A DNA stretch of 64,000 nucleotides from Nocardioidaceae bacterium UBA4001. GTDB taxonomy: Bacteria; Actinomycetota; Actinomycetes; Propionibacteriales; Nocardioidaceae. Every line of letters begins with the position of its first letter. Positions within the stretch are counted from its first letter, which is position 1. The translations under genes and the position numbers were made by a program. Below, piece by piece: positions 25,390 through 33,935 of this stretch. Location: positions 54,792-118,791 of the forward strand of contig DGBP01000022.1 in assembly GCA_002384855.1 (NCBI GenBank). The letters run 5' to 3'. A model generated the notes under the pieces. It was given only the letters and a program-made list of their open reading frames with translations, was not told the origin of the DNA and made no database searches.

Positions 25390-26162
25390 TCAGCGACCGG
25401 CGAGCAGTGTGACTCGGTCGCCCAACGCCACCTCGCCGGTCCGCACGACGTCCGCCACGACCCCGAGGGCGCGGTTGCCGGTGCGCTCACCGATCAGGCG
25501 CAGTAGACCGGGATCGGCGGGCAGTTCCTCCTGCGCGAGGTCGACCATGACGCACCGCGGCATCGGCGCGGTGACGCGGAGCACGACGTCGCGTCCCACC
25601 GCGACCTGGCGGCCGACCCAGCCGTGCTCGGGGTGCCGTCGGTCTGCCAGTCGACCAGGAGGTTGGCGCGGGTGCGTCGCGGGTCCACGTCGTGGCCGGC
25701 CGCCTCGGCGAGGGTGCGCAGTGAGGCGGTCGTGACGAGGTGCACCGGGCCCTCGTCGAAGTGCGAGACCTCGTCCTCACGAGCCAGGGACACGGGTCGT
25801 CCGACGTGGGCGCTCAGGGCCTGGTCGGTGGCAGGCGCCCCGGCGGGCAGCACCCTGCCGTCGGGGAGGGTGATCAGCGGCGTGTCGCCGGGGTACGTCG
25901 CGGCCAGCTCGAGCAGACCGTCCATCCTGCGAAAACGGCGGGTGCTCTTGCCGCTGCCGAGCTTCCCGTCGAGGTCCCGGACCGCCCAGGCCCGGTCGCC
26001 GGCGAGGCCCCGCGGCTCGAGGGCTGCTCGCTCGAGGTCCTCGCCGGCGAGGGACTTGACGGGGTAGCGCCTGATCCTCGCCAGGCGCCCCGTCACGGGC
26101 GTGCCCGCCCCGGTCGCGCTGTCACGGTCGATCCGCCGGACGGTCGATCCGTCAGCGGACAT
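25390..26162 (-). pseudogene. MOSC-domain protein, frameshifted
   Basis: Codons from 26162 give a MOSC N-terminal beta-barrel: RLARIRRYPVKSLAGEDLE, GDRAWAVRD, then LVTTASLRTLAEAAGHDVDPRRTRANLLVD. After WQTDGTP the expected continuation (EHGWVGRQVAVGRDVVLRV, then a PRCVMVDLAQ segment) is in another frame, from about 25630 to the stop at 25390. One C appears to be missing from a run of four (G4 on the + strand, 25630-25633). The joined protein would be about 257 residues. It is either a real inactivation or a homopolymer sequencing error. The first ATG overlaps the FKBP gene by 11 bp; a GTG at 26096 is an alternative start. Confidence 0.8.
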
Positions 26163-26535
26163 CGACCAGGTCGACGACGAAGATCAGTGTCTCGCCGGGC
26201 TTGATCACGCCACCCGCGCCACGGTCGCCGTACCCGAGGTGCGGCGGGATGACGAGCTTGCGGCGGCCGCCGACCTTCATGCCGGTCACGCCCTGGTCCC
26301 AACCGGCGATGACCTGGCCGACGCCGAGGCGGAACGACAGCGGCTCGCCGCGGTTGTAGGAGGCGTCGAACTCCTCACCGGTCGAGTGGGCCACCCCGAC
26401 GTAGTGCACGATCACCGTGCTGCCGGAGGTGGCCTCCTTGCCGTCGCCCTCGGTGACGTCGGTGACCTCGAGGTCCGACGGAGGAGCGGTGTCGGGGAAG
26501 TCGATCTCGGGCTTTTCGGGCTGGTGGGCGCTCAC
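26152..26535 (-). CDS. FKBP-type peptidyl-prolyl cis-trans isomerase
   Basis: A 127-residue single-domain FKBP. Key segments are VIVHYVGVAHSTGEEFDASYNRG, LSFRLGVGQVIAGWDQGVTGMKVGGRRKLVIPPHLGYG and IFVVDLVDV, including the Tyr, Asp, Trp and Phe of the proline pocket. It has no signal peptide, so it acts in the cytosol to speed prolyl isomerisation. The ATG follows GAGGAGAGCCC. It overlaps the start of the MOSC reading frame. Confidence 0.93.
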   Translation of the reverse strand: MSAHQPEKPEIDFPDTAPPSDLEVTDVTEGDGKEATSGSTVIVHYVGVAHSTGEEFDASYNRGEPLSFRLGVGQVIAGWDQGVTGMKVGGRRKLVIPPHLGYGDRGAGGVIKPGETLIFVVDLVDVR

Positions 26536-26620
26536 GGGCTCTCCTCGCGTGGTGGACGTCTGGGTCGTCCAGTCTCGCAGGTCGGGGACGTCGAGGGACG
26601 CCGAGCCCTCCCGCGTCGGC

Positions 26621-27058
26621 TCAGGTCTGGGCGCTGTGGACGTACGAGTCGAGCTGGTCGCGCTCGAACTCGAGCTCGCTCATCCGGCTCTTCACGACGT
26701 CGCCGATGCTGATGATGCCGACCATCTCGTCGCCGTCCATGACGGGCACGTGGCGGACCCGGTGCTCGGTCATCATCTGCATCAGGTCGTTCACGGGGTG
26801 GTCTCCGGTGCAGGTGCGCACGTCGGTGGTCATGATCGAGGAGACCGTGGCGTCGAGGAGGTGCTCCTCCTCGGTGAGGCGGCGGACGACGTCGCGCTCC
26901 GAGACGATGCCCTCGACGTGGCGGCCGTCGCTGCTGACCACCAGCGCGCCGACGTTGTGCGTGGACATCACGCTGAGGAACTCCCGCACGCTCGCGTCCG
27001 GTCGGACCGTGATGACGTCCTTCATCGGCTTGGCGGCGAGTACCTGGTTGATGCGCAT
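26621..27058 (-). CDS. CBS-domain pair protein
   Basis: A 145-residue protein consisting of two CBS motifs: VLAAKPMKDVITVRPDASV..NVGALVVSSDGRHVEGIVSERDVVRR and SSIMTTDVRTCTGDHPVNDLM..VRHVPVMDGDEMVGIISIGDVV, then a short C-terminal helix. Such stand-alone pairs bind adenine nucleotides and act as regulators. The ATG follows ACAGGAGGTTCTG. It is distinct from the CBS-BON gene near 9 kb, which has a similar layout of its N-terminal part. Confidence 0.9.
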   Translation of the reverse strand: MRINQVLAAKPMKDVITVRPDASVREFLSVMSTHNVGALVVSSDGRHVEGIVSERDVVRRLTEEEHLLDATVSSIMTTDVRTCTGDHPVNDLMQMMTEHRVRHVPVMDGDEMVGIISIGDVVKSRMSELEFERDQLDSYVHSAQT

Positions 27059-27170
27059 CAGAACCTCCTGTGAGCGGCGCCTGCACGCACGGGGTGCGGT
27101 CCGTTCCTGCAGGTTAGTGCCGCAGGACGGTGCGCGGTAGGTCCTGGCCCCGGCGTGGCGGCCGTTCGGC

Positions 27171-28070
27171 TCACTCCTCGTCGACCTCGTCCTTGTCGGC
27201 GCGCGACCCGGAGGGGGAACGGCGCCGCAGCTCGGAGACCGACCCGGGCCCCCGACGGGCCAGGTCGGGGTCGTCGTCGTCGTACACCGAGCCGAGGAAG
27301 GCGAGCGCCTGGTCGTGCAGGCGGCCGTTCGTGGCCAGGGCGTTCCCGCCGAAGGGGCCGGGCTTGCCGTCGAGGGAGGTGAACGTGCCGCCCGCCTCGC
27401 GGACGATCACGTCGAGCGCGGCCATGTCGTAGAGCTCCAGCTCCGGCTCGGCCGCGAGGTCCACCGCCCCCTCGGCGACGAGCATGTAGGACCAGAAGTC
27501 GCCGTACGCCCGGGTGCGCCAGCACCGACGTGACAGTGACAGGAAGTCCTCGAGCCGCTCGCGGTCCTCCCAGCCCGACAACGAGGAGTAGGACATCGAC
27601 GCGTCTGCGAGGTCCGATACGTCGGAGACGTGGATCTCGGTGGCCTTGAGCAGCGACCTGCCGGTCCAGGCGCGGCCACCCTTCGACGCCCACCACCTCC
27701 GGTTCAGCTGCGGCGCCGACACGCACCCGACGACCACCTCGTCATCGACCATCAGTGCGATCAGGGTCGCCCACACCGGCACGCCGCGCACGAAGTTCTT
27801 GGTCCCGTCGATCGGGTCGATCACCCAGCGACGCTGGCTGTGCCCCGACGACCCCTGCTCCTCGCCGACCACCGCGTCGCGGGAACGGGCCCTCGACAGC
27901 GTGCGGCGGATGCTCTGCTCGACCGACTTGTCGGCGTCCGTGACCGGGGTGAGGTCCGGCTTGGTCACCACGTGGAGGTCGAGTGCCTTGAACCGGCTCA
28001 TCGTGAGGGAGTCGGCGTCGTCGGCGAGGACATGCGCGAGCCGCAGGTCGTCGGTGAAGTCGGAGGGCAT
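27171..28070 (-). CDS. hisN: Inositol monophosphatase-family phosphatase, probable histidinol-phosphatase HisN
   Basis: A 299-residue Mg-dependent phosphatase. VVGEEQG, VIDPIDGTKNFVRGVPVWATLIAL and YDMAALDVIVREAGG supply the metal-binding Glu and Asp residues. In actinobacteria this branch is histidinol-phosphate phosphatase, the penultimate histidine step, but inositol-phosphate activity is also possible. The C-terminal 35 residues are charged and unstructured (RRRSPSGSRADKDEVDEE). A TAGCCT box six bases before the ATG suggests a leaderless transcript. Confidence 0.82.
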   Translation of the reverse strand: MPSDFTDDLRLAHVLADDADSLTMSRFKALDLHVVTKPDLTPVTDADKSVEQSIRRTLSRARSRDAVVGEEQGSSGHSQRRWVIDPIDGTKNFVRGVPVWATLIALMVDDEVVVGCVSAPQLNRRWWASKGGRAWTGRSLLKATEIHVSDVSDLADASMSYSSLSGWEDRERLEDFLSLSRRCWRTRAYGDFWSYMLVAEGAVDLAAEPELELYDMAALDVIVREAGGTFTSLDGKPGPFGGNALATNGRLHDQALAFLGSVYDDDDPDLARRGPGSVSELRRRSPSGSRADKDEVDEE

Positions 28071-28076
28071 GGGGCC

Positions 28077-28082
28077 AGGCTA
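28077..28082 (-). promoter_or_regulatory. Putative leaderless -10 box (TAGCCT) for hisN
   Basis: On the minus strand TAGCCT is six bases before the ATG at 28070, with no ribosome site between. It is back to back with the similar box of the DUF2231 gene. Confidence 0.55.
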
Positions 28083-28120
28083 TTCCCCACCAGCCGGAGT
28101 CCGGCGGACGGTCGGGCCAC

Positions 28121-28126
28121 TAGTCT
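28121..28126 (+). promoter_or_regulatory. Putative leaderless -10 box (TAGTCT) for the DUF2231 gene
   Basis: TAGTCT is separated by six bases from the ATG at 28133. There is no Shine-Dalgarno sequence. Confidence 0.55.
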
Positions 28127-28132
28127 CCGGCC

Positions 28133-28603
28133 ATGGAGATCGCCGGCCTTCCGCTGCACCCGTTGACCGTCCACGCCACCGTCGTCGTGGTGCCGCTCAG
28201 CGCCGTGGTGGCGATCGTCTTCGCGGTCGTGCCGCGGTGGCGCTGGCTGACGCGCTGGCCGAGCGCCGTCACCGCGGTCCTCGCGCTGGGAGCCTCGTGG
28301 CTGTCCAGCACGAGCGGTGAGGCACTCGCGGAGGCCACCCCTCGTGTCGCAGAGGCGATCGAGGAGCACGAGGATCTGGGCGAGCTGCTGGCGGCCTCGA
28401 TGATCCCGTTCGCGGTCGTCGTCGTCCTGGCGGCGTGGTCGCTGGCCGGGCCCACGGCGCTCGTGAGCGGCCGGGGCGCCCAGCACAGCCGCATCGCGTC
28501 GCTGGAGAAGGTGCTGCCGGCGGTCCTCGTGCCGGGGTCGCTCGGCGTGCTCGTGCTCGTCGTCCTCGTCGGTGACTCGGGAGCGCGCGCGGTCTGGGGG
28601 TGA
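28133..28603 (+). CDS. DUF2231-type small membrane protein
   Basis: A 156-residue protein with four hydrophobic segments (about residues 13-35, 45-60, 85-105 and 125-147). The N-terminal IAGLPLHPLTVHATVVVVPL is the signature of DUF2231, a family of predicted inner-membrane proteins, some next to haem or redox genes. No function is established. It is divergent from hisN and converges with the NifX-like gene with eight bases between the two stops. Confidence 0.8.
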   Translation: MEIAGLPLHPLTVHATVVVVPLSAVVAIVFAVVPRWRWLTRWPSAVTAVLALGASWLSSTSGEALAEATPRVAEAIEEHEDLGELLAASMIPFAVVVVLAAWSLAGPTALVSGRGAQHSRIASLEKVLPAVLVPGSLGVLVLVVLVGDSGARAVWG

Positions 28604-28611
28604 GTGTCCGC

Positions 28612-28941
28612 TCAGACGGCCGCGGCCTGCAGGACGGCGTCGCGGGCGTCGCCCTGCACGCCGAGCACGGGACGGATGCCCATGTTCCCCAGCACGCGCT
28701 GCATGCCCTCGCCGATGCCCATGGCCACGACGACCTCGACCTGGTGATCACGCAGGAACGTCACGATCCGCGCGTGGTGGGAGCCCTCGGTGCCCTCGTC
28801 GTGCAGGCGGTCCCAGGCGACCTCGTGCTCGTCCCACGACCTGATCTCGCCGCCCTCGACGGTCGCCAGCGCCACGTGTGTCGCGCGGCCCAGGCCGCCC
28901 CCGACAGTCCCGCTCCCCGCGAGCGTGGTCATCACGATCAT
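28612..28941 (-). CDS. NifB/NifX-family (dinitrogenase iron-molybdenum cofactor-like) protein
   Basis: A 109-residue protein with the RNase-H-like fold of the NifX/NafY group: GGGLGRATHVALATVEGGEI, HHARIVTFLRDHQVEVVVAMGIGEGMQRVLGNMGIRPVLGVQGDARDAV. Outside nitrogen fixers these proteins have no known function and may bind metal clusters. No nif genes are present. The ATG at 28941 follows GAGGAGTACACCG; the frame is open upstream without a signal. Confidence 0.82.
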   Translation of the reverse strand: MIVMTTLAGSGTVGGGLGRATHVALATVEGGEIRSWDEHEVAWDRLHDEGTEGSHHARIVTFLRDHQVEVVVAMGIGEGMQRVLGNMGIRPVLGVQGDARDAVLQAAAV

Positions 28942-29015
28942 CGGTGTACTCCTCACGTCCCGGCTCACACTAACCCTGCGCGGCGTCAGCGCGTGCAGGG
29001 GTGGGCGGAGCGTCT

Positions 29016-30026
29016 TCAGAACTGGTCCTCGGCCGACTCCCGGCTCGCGAGCAGCCGGCGGAACGAGTCGACGCGGGCCGGCTCTGTCTCGCCCCGCGCG
29101 ACCGCCTCGTCGAGGGCGCACTCGGGCTCGGTCTCCCCGTGGCCGCAGCCGCGGGGACAGCTGTGGGTGAGCTCGGCGAGGTCGGGGAAGGCTCGGATCA
29201 GGTGCTGCGGCTCGACGTGCGCGAGGCCGAAGGACCGGATGCCCGGGGTGTCGATGATCCAGCCCGAGTCCTGGGGCAGCCGGAGCATCACCGCGGAGGT
29301 GGAGGTATGGCGGCCGCGGCCGGTGACGACGTTGACCCGGCCGATCGCCCGGTCGGCTCCCGGCACCAGGCCGTTGACGAGCGTCGACTTCCCGACGCCG
29401 CTGTGCCCGACGAGGACACTGGTCCGACCGGTGAGGCGTTCGCGGATGTCACCGAGGTCGTGTCCGCGCTCGGTCACGACGTACGGCACTCCGAGCGGAC
29501 GGTAGATCGACAGCAGGGTCTCGGGGTCGGCGAGGTCCGGCTTGGTCAGGCACAGCAGCGGCTCGAGCCCGGCGTCGTAGGCCGCGACCAGGGCCCGGTC
29601 GATCAGCCTGGGTCTCGGCTCGGGGTCGGCCAGGGCGGCGACCACCACCAGCTGGTCGGCGTTGGCGACGATGACCCGCTCGACCGGGTCGGTGTCGTCG
29701 GCGGTACGACGCAGCACGGTCCGTCGTGGCTCCACCTCGACGATGCGGGCGAGCGCGCCCTCTTCGCCGCTGAGGTCGCCGACCACCCGCACCCGGTCAC
29801 CCACCACGACGCCCTTGCGGCCGAGGGGCCGGGACTTCATCGCCATCACGGTGCGGGCGCCGTCCTCGCCCGCCAGCTCCAGGGTGAACCGTCCCCGGTC
29901 GACGGTCACCACGGTCGCCGTCGTGGCGGCGTCGTAGCTCGGCCGGTCCTTCGTGCGCGGGCGGGTACGACGCCGGGGGCGCTCGAAACGCTCGTGGTCG
30001 TACTCGTCGTACCTGCGCCCGCCCAC
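29016..30026 (-). CDS. rsgA: Small ribosomal subunit biogenesis GTPase RsgA
   Basis: A 336-residue circularly permuted GTPase: an N-terminal OB-fold (about 35-115), then G4 (LTKPD), G1 (GHSGVGKST, about 207-215) and G3 (DTPG) in that order, and a zinc module CPRGCGHGETEPEC near residue 290. It checks late maturation of the 30S subunit. The start is GTG directly after the aroA stop (one-base spacing), so aroA and rsgA are coupled. A basic, Arg-rich N-terminal extension precedes the OB-fold. Confidence 0.95.
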   Translation of the reverse strand: MGGRRYDEYDHERFERPRRRTRPRTKDRPSYDAATTATVVTVDRGRFTLELAGEDGARTVMAMKSRPLGRKGVVVGDRVRVVGDLSGEEGALARIVEVEPRRTVLRRTADDTDPVERVIVANADQLVVVAALADPEPRPRLIDRALVAAYDAGLEPLLCLTKPDLADPETLLSIYRPLGVPYVVTERGHDLGDIRERLTGRTSVLVGHSGVGKSTLVNGLVPGADRAIGRVNVVTGRGRHTSTSAVMLRLPQDSGWIIDTPGIRSFGLAHVEPQHLIRAFPDLAELTHSCPRGCGHGETEPECALDEAVARGETEPARVDSFRRLLASRESAEDQF

Positions 30027-31307
30027 CTACGCCAACCTCGTCCAGGCGGCCGGGAAGTCCGGGAAGGTCTTCGAGGTGGTGGCGATGTTCTCCACGAGCA
30101 CCCCGTCCACGGCAAGGCCGACGATCACGCCGGCGTGCGCCATCCGGTGGTCGGCGTAGGTGTGGAAGACCCCGCCGTGCAGCGGGGCCGGCCGGATCTC
30201 GAGCCCGTCCGCGGTCTCGGTCACGTCGGCCCCGAGGGCGCCGAGCTCGCGCGCGAGGGCCGCGATCCGGTCGGTCTCGTGACCGCGGATGTGGGCGATG
30301 CCCCGGAGGTACGACGGGGAGTCGGCCAGCACGCACAGCGCCGCCACCGCCGGGGTGAGCTCGCCGATGTCGTGCATGTCGAGGTCGATGCCGTGGATGG
30401 TGCCGGTGCCGCGGACGGTCAGGCCCCCGTCGCCGAGATCGGCCTCGCCGCCCATCCGGGTGAGGACGTCGCGCAGCACGTCGCCGGCCTGCGTCGTACG
30501 CCGTGGCCAGTCGCGGACCGTGACCTCGCCGCCGCTGACCATCGCCGCGGCCAGGAACGGTGCCGCGTTGGACAGGTCGGGCTCGATCGTGACGTCGACG
30601 GCACGCACCGTGCTGGGCAGCACCTTCCACCGGTTCGGCTCGCTGTCGACGACCTCGACGTTGTGCAGGCGCAGCTGGTCCACGGTCATCTCGATGTGGG
30701 GGAGCGACGGGACCGGCTTGCCCACGTGGAGGACGTCCACGCCGTGGTCGTAGCGCGAGCCGGCGAGCAGCAGCGCGGAGATGAACTGGCTGGAGGCCGA
30801 GGCGTCGATGGTGACCGTGCCGCCCGGGACCCGGCCGGAGCCGACGACGGTGAACGGGAGCAGGCCGCGACCCTCGTCCTCTACCACCACCCCCAGGGCG
30901 CGCAGGGCCGCGAGCACCTCGCCCATCGGGCGTGTGCGCGCGTGCGGGTCACCGTCGAAGAGCACCTTGCCGCGCGCGAGGGCTGCGACAGGCGGCACGA
31001 AGCGCATGACGGTTCCCGCCAGTCCGCACTCCACGGTGGCCGGCCCCGTGATGGGTCCGGGCGTGACCACCCAGTCGTCGCCGGTGGTGTCCACCGCGGA
31101 GCCCAGGACGGTCAGCGCCCTGGCCATGAGCTCGGTGTCCCGGGACCGCAGGGCGCGTCGGACCACCGAGGGCCCGTCGGACAGCGCGGCGAGGACGAGC
31201 GCTCGGTTGGTCAGCGACTTGGACCCGGGCAGCGCAACGGTGGCGGTGACGGGTCCGATGGCGCGGCGTGCGGGCCACGGGTCGGGCACGGAGGCGGGGT
31301 CGGTCAT
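30027..31307 (-). CDS. aroA: 3-phosphoshikimate 1-carboxyvinyltransferase (EPSP synthase)
   Basis: A 426-residue EPSP synthase, sixth step of the shikimate pathway (shikimate-3-phosphate plus phosphoenolpyruvate). LPGSKSLTNRALVLAALSDG binds substrate, GLAGTVMRFVPPVAAL is the family signature, and SSQFISALLL, IEPDLSNAAPFLAAA, TYADHRMAHAGV and SKTFPDFPAAW complete the two inside-out barrels. The glyphosate-relevant loop reads GLAGTVMRF rather than the enterobacterial GNAGTAMRP. A TACGCT box lies eight bases before the ATG. rsgA follows immediately. Confidence 0.96.
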   Translation of the reverse strand: MTDPASVPDPWPARRAIGPVTATVALPGSKSLTNRALVLAALSDGPSVVRRALRSRDTELMARALTVLGSAVDTTGDDWVVTPGPITGPATVECGLAGTVMRFVPPVAALARGKVLFDGDPHARTRPMGEVLAALRALGVVVEDEGRGLLPFTVVGSGRVPGGTVTIDASASSQFISALLLAGSRYDHGVDVLHVGKPVPSLPHIEMTVDQLRLHNVEVVDSEPNRWKVLPSTVRAVDVTIEPDLSNAAPFLAAAMVSGGEVTVRDWPRRTTQAGDVLRDVLTRMGGEADLGDGGLTVRGTGTIHGIDLDMHDIGELTPAVAALCVLADSPSYLRGIAHIRGHETDRIAALARELGALGADVTETADGLEIRPAPLHGGVFHTYADHRMAHAGVIVGLAVDGVLVENIATTSKTFPDFPAAWTRLA

Positions 31308-31315
31308 CGCGACCG

Positions 31316-31321
31316 AGCGTA
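31316..31321 (-). promoter_or_regulatory. Putative leaderless -10 box (TACGCT) for aroA
   Basis: On the minus strand TACGCT is eight bases before the ATG at 31307, with no ribosome site. Confidence 0.5.
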
Positions 31322-31365
31322 GCGCCGCCGCGCCATGCTCCCGAGCACCTGGGCGAGACGGGGGA

Positions 31366-31887
31366 TCAGATGCTCTTGCGAGCGAGCTTGGCCTCCCGCT
31401 TCGCGGCCTTCCTGACGTGCTTGGCCTCGCGGCGCACGTCGGAGGCGGCGCGCCTGGCCCGCCAGGCGAGGCCGGGGCGGCCGTCGGTGTCGACGCCGGC
31501 GATCATCAGGCCGCCCAGCATCGAGACGTTCTTGAAGAAGTGGATCCTCTGCGTCGCCTTGGCCTCGGGGTCGGACTCCTGCCAGTACGGGTGGCCGGCC
31601 ACGGTGGTGGGGACGAGGCTGGCGGCCAGGGTCAGCGCCGACAGCCGGGGTGCCCGGCCGGTCGCGAGGGCCAGACCCGCCAGGACCTGGGTCACGCCGT
31701 TGATGCGCACCCAGGTCACCGCGTCTGTGGGGGCGCTGGGGGAGACCTTCTGGGCCAGCGGCACCACCTTGTCGGTGACCGGCTTGGCGCGCACGGCTGC
31801 GCCTTCGGCGTTCTTGAGGGCGTTCACCCCTCCCACGACGAACATGGACGCGAGCATGGGACGGGCGATCAGTCTCGTGACGGTCAT
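31366..31887 (-). CDS. DoxX-family membrane protein
   Basis: A 173-residue protein with four hydrophobic segments starting at ARPMLASMFVVGGVNALKN, the usual DoxX opening, and including INGVTQVLAGLALATG and LGGLMIAGVD. The C-terminal 35 residues are highly basic (RREAKHVRKAAKREAKLARK). DoxX proteins are quinone-interacting or redox-associated membrane subunits; the precise role is unknown. The gene lies between aroA and the sigma-factor fusion, same strand. Confidence 0.85.
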   Translation of the reverse strand: MTVTRLIARPMLASMFVVGGVNALKNAEGAAVRAKPVTDKVVPLAQKVSPSAPTDAVTWVRINGVTQVLAGLALATGRAPRLSALTLAASLVPTTVAGHPYWQESDPEAKATQRIHFFKNVSMLGGLMIAGVDTDGRPGLAWRARRAASDVRREAKHVRKAAKREAKLARKSI

Positions 31888-31953
31888 GGCCCATTCATAC
31901 CCGATCGGCGGGTGATCACGCCCTGGTCCTCCGGCACCGGATCGCGGGAGGGG

Positions 31954-33747
31954 TCACTTCAACGGCACCGTGACACTGCCGTCGGTGAAGGAGGCGACCA
32001 GGGTCGACCTCTTGCCCTGTCCCGGGGTGCGCACGGAGACGTCGACGGACAGGAGCGTGGTCCCGCGTGCGACGTCACAGGTCGCGCTGAGACTGTCGCC
32101 GGCGAGGGTGCAGCCGGGTGCGGAGAGGATCGCGTGGGACCCGCCGGCCCCACCTTCCAGGGTCAGACTGACGGTGCCGCCGGCCTCGACCCCGACCAGG
32201 CGGAGGGCGATGTGCACGGTGCTCTCGCCGTGGCCGACCGGAATCGGATCCGGGGCGCCTGCTTCGAACCCGAACTCCACGTCGACCGGAGCGGGGTCCT
32301 CGGGGCCCGGGTCGGTCGGGCCGGGATCCGCCGTTCCGGGGTCGGTCGTTCCGGCATCCGCCGTTCCGGGGTCGGTCGTTCCTGGGTCGGTGGTGTCCGT
32401 GTCCGAGCTGCTCGGATCCGTGGTGTCCGGCTCGGTCGACGTCGTGTCCTCCGCAGGCTGAGGATCACCGGCGGGGGGCGGGGCGAGCTCCGGGCCCGGA
32501 CCCGGGTCCTGGACGTACGGCGGAGGGACGACCTCGGCCGCGGGCGCGGTCACGGCCGAGGTCGTCCCGGCGGACCCGACCGTGCTCTCGTCAGCGTCGT
32601 GGTCGGCCTCGCGCACCACCGGGTCGGCGCGGTCCTCGGCAGGCGCAGGCGCCACGGGCGTCGTGACCTCGAGGGGACGGTCGGCCTCGGTCAGCACCTC
32701 CTTCTCACCCCCGCCGCCGAGCACGAGGGCGGCCGCGGTCACGACCGTGACTCCGGCGGCCACGAAGCCACCGACGGTGACCAGGCCCCCTGCGGTGCTC
32801 GCTGCGCCGGCTCCCGCCCCGCCACCGGCACCACCCGCGGCGCTTCCGCCGCCGCTGCTGCCGTTGCCGAACAGGTCACGCGCGCGGCCGAGGAGCGCCG
32901 ACACCCCGGTCGCTCCGACGCCGGCCGAGGTGAGGTAGCCCGTCGCCGCCGTGCCGAGGACCAGCGGCGCGATGATGGCGGCCAGGTCATGGTTGACCTC
33001 GGTGAGCTCGAGGTACATGGCGGTGCAGCGGCGGCAGCCGTCGAGGTGCTCCTCGACCTTCGCGATGTCGCGGCGGGACAGCCCGCTGCGGACGTAGGCG
33101 CCGAGGTGCTCGTTGACCCAGCGGCACTGCTCGGTCGGGCTGTCCGCGAGGTGCATGGTGAGGAACGCCTGCCGGAGCCCCTCACGGGCGCGGTAGGCGA
33201 GGGCCGAGACGGAGTTCGGGGTCATGCCCAGCAGGGGCGCGATGTCGGCGGGCTTCTGTCCCTCGACCTCGAGGTGCCACAGCACGAGCTGCCAGCGCTC
33301 CGGCAGCGAGCCGAAGGCCTTCGCCGCGGCGCCGTGCTCGAAGTCGGCGACGGCGGGGTCCTCGAACGGGAGGCCGGCGTCGTACGCCGACATGTCCTCC
33401 GACGGCTGCACGCGCTTGGCGGCACGCAGCTTGTCGACGTGGAGGCGACGGACCGAGGTGAGCAGGTAGGCGCGGAAGGCCACGTCGGGCCCACCGCCCC
33501 CCTGCAGCACGATGAGGGTCTTGGCGAAGGCCTCGGAGACGAGGTCGTCGACGTCGGGTCCGCGCACGAGCTGGCGACCCAGGCGACGGGCGGCCTCCAC
33601 ATGGCGCGAGAACAGGTCACCGTAGGCAGCCACGTCACCGCCGCGGACGCGCGAGATCAGCTCGGCGTCGCTGGGTGCCTCCACCCCGGTGAGCAGCTCT
33701 GTCATGTCCGGTGAACGACCTCGTGCGGGAAAGGTGACGCGGCTCAT
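31954..33747 (-). CDS. Single-chain ECF sigma factor fused to zinc-finger anti-sigma-like, membrane and Pro/Thr-rich extension
   Basis: A 597-residue multidomain protein. Residues 20-190 are an ECF sigma factor: sigma2 (DVAAYGDLFSRHVEAARRLGR, VDDLVSEAFAKTL) and sigma4 (LPERWQLVLWHLEVEGQ, LGMTPNSVSALAYRAREGL). Residues 205-240 carry a ZAS-like zinc motif (EEHLDGCRRC). Hydrophobic segments follow at about 250-273 and 320-342, separated by a Gly-rich loop, then a long acidic Pro/Thr-rich linker with DPGTTDPGTADAGTTDPG repeats and a C-terminal beta-rich domain of about 110 residues with two Cys. The fusion suggests membrane-tethered, self-inhibited sigma activity, released by signal or proteolysis; this is inference from architecture. 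An ATG at 33705 is an alternative start. Confidence 0.85.
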   Translation of the reverse strand: MSRVTFPARGRSPDMTELLTGVEAPSDAELISRVRGGDVAAYGDLFSRHVEAARRLGRQLVRGPDVDDLVSEAFAKTLIVLQGGGGPDVAFRAYLLTSVRRLHVDKLRAAKRVQPSEDMSAYDAGLPFEDPAVADFEHGAAAKAFGSLPERWQLVLWHLEVEGQKPADIAPLLGMTPNSVSALAYRAREGLRQAFLTMHLADSPTEQCRWVNEHLGAYVRSGLSRRDIAKVEEHLDGCRRCTAMYLELTEVNHDLAAIIAPLVLGTAATGYLTSAGVGATGVSALLGRARDLFGNGSSGGGSAAGGAGGGAGAGAASTAGGLVTVGGFVAAGVTVVTAAALVLGGGGEKEVLTEADRPLEVTTPVAPAPAEDRADPVVREADHDADESTVGSAGTTSAVTAPAAEVVPPPYVQDPGPGPELAPPPAGDPQPAEDTTSTEPDTTDPSSSDTDTTDPGTTDPGTADAGTTDPGTADPGPTDPGPEDPAPVDVEFGFEAGAPDPIPVGHGESTVHIALRLVGVEAGGTVSLTLEGGAGGSHAILSAPGCTLAGDSLSATCDVARGTTLLSVDVSVRTPGQGKRSTLVASFTDGSVTVPLK

Positions 33748-33935
33748 GCCGCCCGATTCACGATAGACCTCCCTCTGCCGGGGAGCAGGCGTATGAGCAG
33801 AAGTCCGGTTTGCCCCGGATCTGGGCTCTTGCGCAAAAAGTCGAACGGTTCCGCGTCACGACCGTCCTGGACGTGCGTCTCATGGATGCACGGCCGACAC
33901 GAGGGGTCGGCGCGAGCACGAGGGGAGGCGATCGG

